Source: Nitrospira_D sp019636945
GTDB taxonomy: Bacteria > Nitrospirota > Nitrospiria > Nitrospirales > Nitrospiraceae
DNA length: 64,000 bases
NCBI RefSeq assembly: GCF_047338595.1
Contig: NZ_JBLFBO010000001.1
Span: 62,001 to 126,000 of the forward strand
Direction: 5' to 3'
Part shown: piece by piece, positions 18,821 through 26,769 of the stretch
Position numbering within the stretch: the stretch's first letter is position 1
Layout of the letters: every line of letters starts with the position of its first letter
Notes under the pieces: generated by a model
Database searches by the model: none
What the model was told of the DNA's origin: nothing
Seen by the model: only the letters and a program-made list of their open reading frames with translations
Made by a program: the position numbers and the translations under genes

Positions 18821-19139
18821 GTCTTGTCCTTTCTTACACTGATCATCGACTGGATAACTGAGTCATCCGTCAATGTGTGAGGTGAATAGAGACCGGGTTG
18901 ATTGTCCGAAATAGAAGTTCGATCTGTTGTGTATTCATGAACCGCACATCATCCGCTGCTTCCCCTGACCCATGAAGGTCATGTTACTCAGCACCTCTTT
19001 ACAGACTCAACGGACAAAAGTTCATGAGCTCAGCGCCAATATGTCCACTCTGGGATTACTTGACTCCTCGTCGGTCCCATGGTTGGTCACATGACGATCT
19101 CCGTGAGACGTCAACGTGACGGTCACGACGAGCATCGAC
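18821..19139. other. Intergenic region, 319 bp
   Basis: Between the glycosyltransferase start and the stop of the coiled-coil membrane protein gene, both on the minus strand. I find no gene or clear hairpin; it probably holds the promoter of the glycosyltransferase series. Confidence 0.4.
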
Positions 19140-20417
19140 TTAGTGATTCAGTCGAGCCTCTTTGATGATCTTGTCCCCTTTGATTTGCTCCAAGAAAAGA
19201 TCCGGGGGGACCGGGGGGGGAATGATCTGTACCTCTTGCCAGCCTTCGTTCAAGGATCCTTTATGCCCTTTCATCCCATTCACCCACTGATCGATACTCT
19301 CTTGACTCGTCCCTTCGCTGAAGGTAACCCAAAAGAGAAACGGTTGCGCCTGCGCGTTCTGACGGCTATCGGCGACGGGCATGAGTTGATGTTTTCTGGC
19401 AACATCAGCCTCACGCGCCACCACACGTTCCGGATTCTGCTCAACAGCTTTCGCGACATGCGCGATCGCCATTTGCAATTTGGCCGTCAGTGTTCGGTTG
19501 TGCTCCTCCAGACCGGCGATTTGCTTGGATAAACGTTCGTTGTCTGCGGCGAGACCGTGAATCGCTGTTTCAAACTGCTCTTGATCCACTACCCCTCTGC
19601 CGACAGGAAGCTGGACCGGACGATCTGCCTCACGCTCAGTGCTCTCCTGCCTCTTCTCTATCTCTTCCTTCACCATCACGACACTGGATGCCACAGATTC
19701 CTGCGTAGACGAAAGTCTGGCCATGGTTTGGTGGAGCAACGTCATTCCTTTCTCTTGAGACTGGAGCGCGTCTCCCACCTTCGTTTGCATCAACCTCAAC
19801 TCACGGAGTTGCTTCGCCAACTGTTCTACTTCGGCGATGGAGGCCGTACGAAGCGCTTCCGCCTGCGCAGTCGGCGCCACAATATGCTCTGGTGCGATCC
19901 AGATCATGACACGGTCAGCCACGAGGCCGATGACGGCAGTCGCCAAGAGCACTTGCGTAAAGGCTACCGTTCGGATTCCATACGCCATCGTGGACGCCGG
20001 ACGCCGGACCATCCATCTGTCCGCAACGTCGGCGAGGAGGGTCCAGGTTCGATTCCAGAAACTTGGGGCCGGAATGAACACCGCCCTGAGCGACCCGCCC
20101 TGCACCGTATTTTGGACGCAGAGCTCGACCGTATCAGCTGAAAACTGCACCCGAGCCGTCCGAAACCCAGACTCGGGAGCGACCAGCCCACCCAGCAACT
20201 GCCCGTCTTCGGTCCGAAGCTGTACCGTTTCAATATGATCGACACCGTGCACATGCAGTGTCGCCTCGATCTCCGCTCCTTTCAGTTCACCCACGCGTCG
20301 CTCATTGACATACACCTGTATAGGATCCAACAGGCCACGAACTGAGTGGCTCGGTCGTTCGCTCCTCAAGTCAAGGAGTTGCGATCGATAGAGTTCCAGA
20401 TCCTCTTCCTGAACCAT
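19140..20417 (-). CDS. Uncharacterised membrane protein with long coiled coil
   Basis: 425 residues, no family recognised. The N-terminal ~150 residues look like a soluble beta-rich domain (PIQVYVNERRVGELKGAEIEATLHV). One membrane helix lies near residues 170-192 (VAFTQVLLATAVIGLVADRVMIW). A long coiled coil follows (about 205-345, rich in E, Q, L, K, e.g. EVEQLAKQLRELRLMQTK). The C-terminus has a compact segment, FLFWVTFSEGTSQESIDQWV. The ATG follows GAGGAGGATAT. It lies about 80 bases after the gene at 20496-21368 and may form a unit with it; the layout would suit a membrane partner or anti-factor, which is speculation. Confidence 0.65.
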   Translation of the reverse strand: MVQEEDLELYRSQLLDLRSERPSHSVRGLLDPIQVYVNERRVGELKGAEIEATLHVHGVDHIETVQLRTEDGQLLGGLVAPESGFRTARVQFSADTVELCVQNTVQGGSLRAVFIPAPSFWNRTWTLLADVADRWMVRRPASTMAYGIRTVAFTQVLLATAVIGLVADRVMIWIAPEHIVAPTAQAEALRTASIAEVEQLAKQLRELRLMQTKVGDALQSQEKGMTLLHQTMARLSSTQESVASSVVMVKEEIEKRQESTEREADRPVQLPVGRGVVDQEQFETAIHGLAADNERLSKQIAGLEEHNRTLTAKLQMAIAHVAKAVEQNPERVVAREADVARKHQLMPVADSRQNAQAQPFLFWVTFSEGTSQESIDQWVNGMKGHKGSLNEGWQEVQIIPPPVPPDLFLEQIKGDKIIKEARLNH

Positions 20418-20495
20418 ATATCCTCCTCCGCTCCTCTTTACTATTTGACGTATTCACGGGGACACGACAACCGTGGGACAGCAGAGCCTCAGTCT

Positions 20496-21368
20496 TTACG
20501 GCCGCACCTGCAACTCCAAACGCGGTTTTTCACCAGACGACTCGCTGGATCCCAATCCCCAGGCCGTCTGCATGCAGTCCAAACAGAGTGCCAAATGCCA
20601 AATCCGATAATCGCACCCGTATCCCTGAGAGAACATCTCGCTCCATTGAGAGCGTGATAAACAGGGATAGTGATCCGGTTCGCTCTTTCGATAATGCCCC
20701 TGTGCCACGCGGATCAGCCGCTCGGCCTCGCTGTTGAACCGCTGCCGCTGGCGCTGCCGCTGGTTCTCCAGTTCCACCAGCTCCGTTTTCGTCAAACCCA
20801 TCTCATCCACCGTGCGCTGCCAGCCGCTCTCACGCCACCGACGAAAGTTCTTATAGATGCGTTGGCTCTCAAGCCCATTGAGCCCGGTGACGGCGATGAC
20901 ATCCCCTGCACCCCATCCATAGGAGTGATGGTACAACGCAATCAAGGCATCTCGGCTGACCACCGCCCGTGCGACCAATCCATCGAGAAATCGCCCAAGC
21001 GGTTTCAGCAGATCCGGGTGATAGCAAAACGGTTCCGGTTTGCTATGCTGTTTCGCGACCAACGAATCGAACAGGAATAAAGGCCGGCACGGGACTTCCG
21101 TTCGTCCACAGACGAGAAAACGTTCCAAATATTCAGATCCCCACCGTAGCGCAAATTTCTCATGTTCGATGTCGTCGTTCCACTGACCGGTTTCTCTCAA
21201 GAATCGCTTTGTATAACCCGCAGCCCGATCCAACAAAATCGGCAAGGCCTGCGCCACAACCTGATCGAACTCATCCGACGTCGCAACCACCTCTTCCAGG
21301 CGGCTCACCGTTGCTGTCCGATCAGCAATTATGTGGCTCTTCCTGAGCGTATTTTGCATCGTCGCCAT
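20496..21368 (-). CDS. Uncharacterised protein with possible helix-turn-helix
   Basis: About 290 residues from the ATG at 21368; the frame is open to a TTG at 21467. No family recognised. A central part (about 155-210) reads ALIALYHHSYGWGAGDVIAVTGLNG then SQRIYKNFRRWRESGW, spaced like sigma-70 region 4 or another helix-turn-helix. The end has a CxxC in LCLDCMQTAW. The arrangement beside a single-pass membrane protein recalls sigma/anti-sigma pairs, but I cannot confirm it. No strong ribosome binding site marks the start. Confidence 0.55.
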   Translation of the reverse strand: MATMQNTLRKSHIIADRTATVSRLEEVVATSDEFDQVVAQALPILLDRAAGYTKRFLRETGQWNDDIEHEKFALRWGSEYLERFLVCGRTEVPCRPLFLFDSLVAKQHSKPEPFCYHPDLLKPLGRFLDGLVARAVVSRDALIALYHHSYGWGAGDVIAVTGLNGLESQRIYKNFRRWRESGWQRTVDEMGLTKTELVELENQRQRQRQRFNSEAERLIRVAQGHYRKSEPDHYPCLSRSQWSEMFSQGYGCDYRIWHLALCLDCMQTAWGLGSSESSGEKPRLELQVRP

Positions 21369-21467
21369 GCCTATTGTGCCTGCGGTGACACGCGGGGAGC
21401 ATTGGACAAATATGTGTTCTGAGCGTTGGTTTTGTCCGTTGTTCCCAACATCCTCATTCTGGTACAA

Positions 21468-22152
21468 AACTACCGTTTACTATTCTTTCGATTGAAGCTT
21501 TCCCACCATACGGTAATTCATCCCTTCAGTTTTCTGCAATCCCTCCCTTTTTTCGACTACGAAGGAGCACTTCGGAATCCGACTGACCAATCATCCCACT
21601 GCTCCCCATGTCTGAACCATGGACACTGGCCCCTGCGTGGTCCGCTTTAAAAGTGGTTGGGCGTGAACGCCATTCTCTGATTTCAGGAAGTCAGAGTGCG
21701 ATGGAACCGATAAGGTTGCAGTATGTGTGTCGTAGCGAGTAGCGATGGCGCAGAACTGCTTGGGCCTAGCTTAAAATATCTCGATCAAGTGCCGTGTGCT
21801 CTGTACAGAGCCTTTATCCTCTTCGCATGTGGTTATTCTGTTTGATTTGGGTAGGGTGGCGATGGCCTTGCCCACTTGTTGCAGAAGCTGGATCACTCGT
21901 TCAGCGGCCCCAAAAACGTTGTCGGAGACGATCGTGTCAGCGTTATTAATGCAGAGCTGCAGGGTATCGGCTCCGTTAAGGTCATGTGCCTGGCGTGAGA
22001 TAAAAACTCCTGGGATCGCCAGGCACATCGCGGGTGGCGTAGATTGTCAGGCTCTCCTCGACCTGTGAGGTGGCCGATCATAACTGTATGGCTCTGTGAA
22101 TCCAGATAAAGTAATTGGTGACAGACCCTAACAAACATGGTCTCAATCTGGT
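21468..22152. other. Intergenic region, ~680 bp
   Basis: There is no supportable gene. A minus-strand open frame at 21771-22028 begins MCLAIPG like HypC, but the rest does not match HypC and there is no ribosome binding site. The stretch probably holds the promoter of the helix-turn-helix gene and the end of the carbamoyltransferase operon. Confidence 0.4.
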
Positions 22153-22305
22153 CTAAAACAACGTGTAAATGAAAGGCGCGACTGCTGACCCCTGTGTGAG
22201 GACAATCAGTGTCCCCAGCACCAACAGCACCATAAAGATCGGTAACAACCAGAACTTCTTCCGTTCCCTCATGAATGCCCACAACTCGGTCAGGAATTCA
22301 CCCAT
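22153..22305 (-). CDS. DUF5989-type small membrane protein
   Basis: A 50-residue protein starting MGEFLTELWAFMRERKKFW, followed by one membrane helix and ending SAVAPFIYTLF. This pattern matches the DUF5989 family found with SxtJ and carbamoyltransferase genes. The ATG follows AAGGAGCAGGT and lies 24 bases after the SxtJ-like gene. The family function is unknown. Its conserved place suggests it is a membrane partner of the carbamoyltransferase complex; that is inferred from gene context. Confidence 0.85.
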   Translation of the reverse strand: MGEFLTELWAFMRERKKFWLLPIFMVLLVLGTLIVLTQGSAVAPFIYTLF

Positions 22306-22329
22306 ACCTGCTCCTTTTGTTGGAGAGTC

Positions 22330-22734
22330 TTAAAATTGGTTGCGCATATGTTGACGTGGCCGAGGAGCTCTCACGACTCGATAGGTTATGACCTTCTTAT
22401 CCAGAACGCGATGCATCGGATCCTTGCCCATAAATCGCATCACCAGCCCCATGGGGGTAATGAGCCCGTAGTAGACGATTCCCAAGATAATCTTCGTATT
22501 GATCGCCCCCAGAACATGGCCGATCTTCATCCAACCCCGATGCACCGGCTTCAGGCTTTGCGGTACAGTCCCACCCAGGATAATGAGTAGGCCTCCGAGA
22601 ACCATCGCCCACAAGCGCAGTGACTCCCCCCGAAACACGACAGGCCACAGCCCGATCACTGCAAATGCGCCACCAACCAGAAGGCCGAACTGGCCTAACT
22701 CCTTGTCGGTGGCTTGATGATTCGGTCGATCCAT
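22330..22734 (-). CDS. SxtJ-like membrane protein
   Basis: 134 residues with about three membrane helices (near 17-30, 40-56, 78-102). It has KELGQFGLLVGGAFAVIGLWP and ends with a basic tail. SxtJ proteins were named from saxitoxin gene clusters and often accompany carbamoyltransferases; their biochemistry is unknown. The gene begins 11 bases after the carbamoyltransferase stop with AGGAGACGG before the ATG, and DUF5989 follows, so all three are likely co-translated. Confidence 0.85.
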   Translation of the reverse strand: MDRPNHQATDKELGQFGLLVGGAFAVIGLWPVVFRGESLRLWAMVLGGLLIILGGTVPQSLKPVHRGWMKIGHVLGAINTKIILGIVYYGLITPMGLVMRFMGKDPMHRVLDKKVITYRVVRAPRPRQHMRNQF

Positions 22735-22745
22735 TGTGCCGTCTC

Positions 22746-24590
22746 CTAATCCAGCTCGAATTCTTTTTGCCAGTTCGTATCGTTCTCCAACGGCTTTTGT
22801 TGAGTTTTATACAAAACACAGTTTTCCAGTACGAGCACGTCCATCTCCGTTCGCATGAAGCATCGATAGGCATCCTCCGGTGTGGACACAATCGGCTCTC
22901 CACGAACGTTGAAGGATGTATTAACCAACACGGGATAGCCAGTGTGCGCTTCAAAGGCCTTGAGCAGCCAATAGTACCGAGGATTGGTCTCCTCGTGGAC
23001 CGTTTGAATCCTAGCGGAGTAGTCCAGATGGGTGACGGCGGGAATGTCGGAGCGCGGAACGTTCAACAGATCGATTCCCCAGAGACCGGTCTGTTCGGCA
23101 GGCCGCGGCAACCGTCGCTTTTCCTGCACCGGCGCCACCAGCAGCATATAGGGACTATCCGTGTTCATCTGAAAATAATCAGACACCCGTTCCCGCAAGA
23201 CCGAAGGAGCAAAGGGTCGGAAGGACTCACGGTACTTGATCTTCAGGTTCATCACGGACTGCATCTTTGTATTGCGAGCATCACCAAGGATGCTTCGACC
23301 GCCCAACGCCCGTGGCCCAAACTCCATCCGACCTTGCAACCACCCCACCACTTTCCCCTCCGCCAGATCCTTTGCTACCTGGTCAAAAAGGTGATCGTCA
23401 TCCAGTAATTCATACGGCGCCTCAACCTTCGTAAGAAACTGCTCGATTTCGGCATTCGTATGTCGCGGCCCCAGATAACTCCCCTTCATCCGGTCAACGC
23501 CCGTCGTGAGCCTTGGCTGACCATCGTACCGGTGCCAGGCCGTCAACGCCGCACCGACCGCCCCACCCGCATCCCCAGCCGCAGGTTGAATCCAGATCCC
23601 CTTGAACGGACCCTCGCGTAAGATCCGCCCATTCCCTACGCAATTGAGCGCCACTCCGCCGGCCATGCAGAGATAGTCGACCCCGGTTTCACTGTGCAGG
23701 GTCCTGGTCACACGGAGCATCACTTCTTCCGTGACTTCTTGGATCGAACGGGCCAGGTCCATCTCCCGTTGGGTCAACTTACTTTCAGGCTTTCGCGGGG
23801 GCCCGCCAAACACCTCATCGAACTTGCCACCCGTCATGGTCAATCCGGTGCAGTAGTTGAAATAGTCCATATTCAACCGGAATGTCCCATCGGGTTTGAG
23901 GTCAAGCACATGGTCATAGATCGCCTTGACATATTTCGGTTCGCCATAGGGGGCCAAGCCCATCACCTTATATTCGCCGGAATTGACCTTGAACCCGGTG
24001 TAGTATGTGAAAGCTGAATAGAGGAGCCCCAGGGAATGAGGGAACGGAATTTCCCACAGCGGTGTGAGTGAGTTGCCTTCACCAAGCCAAGCCGACGTCG
24101 TGGCCCACTCCCCGACTCCATCCATGCAGAGCACGACTGCCTTGTCGTAGGGCGACGGATAGAACGCTGAGGCCGCATGCGACTCATGGTGCTCGCCGAA
24201 CAACAACGGTGGGAGTTCGGACTTTTTCATCTCTGGACCCAGGGCAATGCATTCCTTGGCCAGCAGATTCCGGAGAAACAACTTTTCTTTCAGCCACACC
24301 GGCATGGCCGCGACAAATGACTGCAGGCCCTTCGGGGCAAAGACCAAGTAGGTTTCGAGCAACCGCTCAAATTTCACGAGCGGCTTATCATAAAAGACGA
24401 TATACCGGAGATCGCGCAGCGTAATTCCACCCTCCTTCATACAGTAGGCCACTGCGTGAGAAGGGAAACCCGGATCGTGCTTCTTTCGGGTAAACCGCTC
24501 TTCCTGGGCCGCAGCAACAATCTCGCCGTCGCGAATCAGGCACGCCGCGCTATCATGATAAAATGCTGATACTCCAAGGATATTGCTCAT
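22746..24590 (-). CDS. NodU/CmcH-family carbamoyltransferase
   Basis: 614 residues from the ATG at 24590, preceded by AGGAGGGGGT; a longer frame to 24653 lacks such a site. The N-terminal Kae1/HypF-like part has GVSAFYHDSAACLI, EERFTRKKHD and FGEHHESHAASAFYPSP (metal-binding histidines). LCMAGGVALNC and the C-terminal part EFGPRALGGRSILGDARN plus SFNVRGEPIVSTPEDAYRCF are typical of NodU/CmcH. These enzymes transfer a carbamoyl group from carbamoyl phosphate, through carbamoyladenylate, to a hydroxyl of a sugar or antibiotic. With SxtJ, DUF5989 and an SGNH hydrolase nearby, the acceptor is probably a surface glycan or lipid-linked sugar. Confidence 0.92.
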   Translation of the reverse strand: MSNILGVSAFYHDSAACLIRDGEIVAAAQEERFTRKKHDPGFPSHAVAYCMKEGGITLRDLRYIVFYDKPLVKFERLLETYLVFAPKGLQSFVAAMPVWLKEKLFLRNLLAKECIALGPEMKKSELPPLLFGEHHESHAASAFYPSPYDKAVVLCMDGVGEWATTSAWLGEGNSLTPLWEIPFPHSLGLLYSAFTYYTGFKVNSGEYKVMGLAPYGEPKYVKAIYDHVLDLKPDGTFRLNMDYFNYCTGLTMTGGKFDEVFGGPPRKPESKLTQREMDLARSIQEVTEEVMLRVTRTLHSETGVDYLCMAGGVALNCVGNGRILREGPFKGIWIQPAAGDAGGAVGAALTAWHRYDGQPRLTTGVDRMKGSYLGPRHTNAEIEQFLTKVEAPYELLDDDHLFDQVAKDLAEGKVVGWLQGRMEFGPRALGGRSILGDARNTKMQSVMNLKIKYRESFRPFAPSVLRERVSDYFQMNTDSPYMLLVAPVQEKRRLPRPAEQTGLWGIDLLNVPRSDIPAVTHLDYSARIQTVHEETNPRYYWLLKAFEAHTGYPVLVNTSFNVRGEPIVSTPEDAYRCFMRTEMDVLVLENCVLYKTQQKPLENDTNWQKEFELD

Positions 24591-24735
24591 ACCCCCTCCT
24601 ATTCCCGATCCATCGATCTTCCAAGCTCGTTCAGCTCCGCATGAGGATGACATGACTCAAGACATGCCTAGAACCGTTCTCCAAGCACAGGAGATCTTTT
24701 CCGGCTGCGGCGTCGCCTCTCCGCTGTCATATTAT

Positions 24736-26148
24736 CTATGTCCGACCACCGAATGGCTTGTCTATCGCCTCACGAACAGCATCGACCAGACATTCCGCGA
24801 CCGCTGCGTTACCTTGTGGTGAGTAATGATTACCCGGTGCGAACCGCACAGAGAGAGGAACCTCCAGCAAACAAGGTGTGGGGTCTAAGTGTGGAAACCC
24901 AGCCTCTTGCAGCACTCGCTTGGCCAGGAACGAGTATGAACTCCCTTGGTTAAAGTTATTCAAACTAGGGAAATATATGATAAGAGGAACGGCCCCCCTG
25001 GAAATGACCGACTCTGCAAACCTCTTCAATATCGCTGCATTGAGCGACACAAGAACCTTATCAGAAATGTCTGCCGTCAAGACCGACGCGGAAGAACCCA
25101 GGCTCATGAACAGTCGAGCGAGGTAGGAAACATGATGCCAACGTTGCTCCCAGTCACTTGCCTGATAGGCTCTGTCATATTCCACGAAGGGAAGTTCAGA
25201 GATTGAACCTCGTGAAAAGAATTGTTCCATGTCATGATGACACTCATTAATGATCGTCAGTTTTCCGCCCTGTAGAGCGAAACGAGGTTTCGACACAAGC
25301 CCCGCCCAGCTAGGAGCATGCAGGAGAGGATAGACTGTCATGGTGCGGAAGAGATCATTATCGATGAAACCGAGAATCACCACGTTCGGGTTCGACCGAG
25401 CAATATCTTTCTCGTACCGTAGAAGCATCTGACCTAGGCCGTATCCAGGAACTCCATAGTTCAGCACCTGTATTTTTTTACCAAGCAGTTGATCTAAGTG
25501 ATATCCCCATGTCTCCTCATATCTCACCTCATCGCCGAAGGTGAAGGAGTCACCGATGATGGAAATTTTCGTCTTCCCGTCGACTGTGGGAAGCGAACCC
25601 TCATCATATGAAACACGAACTCCCTCCGCATTAATCCTATAAGGAACCCCCACCCTGAAGCCAGACCGGTTCGGTCCGACAGTCCAACCCAATCGGTCAT
25701 CATGGAGCATAAGGGAATACTCGCGGTCTTCACTCTCAAGAATCTGCCGCGTGCGCTGTTTAGCCTGTTCCCAATTCCTTGGCTTCAAGACCACGCCCAT
25801 AAATGCTTCGCCATCCAAGTAGCTCTGAGAACTAGCTCGAACGATAACCTCGCCCATTAGCACAAGAAGCAGCACGGTAACGAGGTTGGTCATCACAACC
25901 AAGTTGACACGACACGAGGGCAATTGTTTGTTGAACAGATAGCGGTGAACAATAACCCAGCAAGCAATGAAGAAGGCGACGATGGCACAGAGAAACGCCG
26001 TGCCTGACCCTCTTGAGAGAAATACTGCGAACGGTCTCTCGCCTCTCAGATTCATGGCCATTGCCATAATCACAAGAGACGACTCAAAGACGAAAAGAGA
26101 AGCGAGGAGAATCACCTCCTCTTTCTCAGAATGAGCGGATCGCACCAT
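24736..26148 (-). CDS. Membrane-anchored SGNH/GDSL hydrolase
   Basis: 470 residues. Three hydrophobic segments occupy the first ~110 residues (about 12-33, 46-68, 80-103). An extracytoplasmic SGNH domain follows: block I ISIIGDSFTFGDEV holds the nucleophile serine, a GVPGYG block supplies the oxyanion glycine, a GFIDNDLF block the asparagine, and FAPGNHYSPQGNA near the end the histidine. Such proteins add or remove acetyl or other acyl groups on glycans. The ATG follows AGGGGGGATAT. It lies 145 bases before the carbamoyltransferase and is probably the first gene of that operon. Confidence 0.85.
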   Translation of the reverse strand: MVRSAHSEKEEVILLASLFVFESSLVIMAMAMNLRGERPFAVFLSRGSGTAFLCAIVAFFIACWVIVHRYLFNKQLPSCRVNLVVMTNLVTVLLLVLMGEVIVRASSQSYLDGEAFMGVVLKPRNWEQAKQRTRQILESEDREYSLMLHDDRLGWTVGPNRSGFRVGVPYRINAEGVRVSYDEGSLPTVDGKTKISIIGDSFTFGDEVRYEETWGYHLDQLLGKKIQVLNYGVPGYGLGQMLLRYEKDIARSNPNVVILGFIDNDLFRTMTVYPLLHAPSWAGLVSKPRFALQGGKLTIINECHHDMEQFFSRGSISELPFVEYDRAYQASDWEQRWHHVSYLARLFMSLGSSASVLTADISDKVLVSLNAAILKRFAESVISRGAVPLIIYFPSLNNFNQGSSYSFLAKRVLQEAGFPHLDPTPCLLEVPLSVRFAPGNHYSPQGNAAVAECLVDAVREAIDKPFGGRT

Positions 26149-26769
26149 ATATCCCCCCTAGACAGGCGTAGTTCCCAAATAAATTACGAACGGGGATCGT
26201 CCTGTTACGCAGGGCCCAACTTTCACCCCGCCTTCACAGCGGGGGAACTCCCGCTGGATTAAAATTGAGTACGATGGACTGCGAATGGTGGCTAAGCTTG
26301 GACAGGAGGATGAAAGATCGTTGTTGCGAAGACCTGAGAATGAAGTGAAGGTTGATATTCCTTGCGGGGGGGACACGGAAGGCCCCTCGCCTCTGGATCA
26401 AGCACCATCGCTGGAAGCGAGAATCCTTCAGAGAGAGAGGCCCTCGAAATATCGCAGGTGCTTTGATCGAGCATCGAGATTGGTGCTCCAAGCACCTGCA
26501 CGAGCACACAAACAGAGAGTAGGAGCACTACGCACACCAAACTCTTTGTCCTGGCCATGCGATAGAGTGCCATGACGTTTCTCAGACTCATATCAAACTC
26601 ATCGTACCACATACCAATGCTTACGTCTTCGGGCAAGCGAGTCTCGATCAACCTATTCGTTCAGACACCATCAGCGCACAAGCAGCTCAAATTGCTCAAG
26701 GAGTTAGGAGACAAAACCCGCCGATGATGCTGCAGCTCTATTAGACAGCCACACCATATGATCAACATT
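26149..26769. other. Intergenic region, ~620 bp, with weak minus-strand frame
   Basis: A minus-strand frame ending at 26292 contains MARTKSLVCVVLLLSVCVLVQVLGA, which looks like a signal peptide and could encode a small secreted protein of about 90 residues, but there is no good ribosome binding site or family match. A small hairpin (CCCCGC / GCGGGG, 26226-26244) lies between this frame and the SGNH gene. I do not call a gene with confidence. Confidence 0.35.

Noticed and set aside
21771..22028. Minus-strand open frame beginning MCLAIPG, like HypC
   Set aside because: The likeness stops after seven residues, there is no ribosome binding site, and the rest has no HypC core. Probably chance.
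26292..26651. Minus-strand frame with a signal-peptide-like segment
   Set aside because: No start signal and no domain; composition after the hydrophobic part is unlike a secreted protein. Left as a remark on the region.
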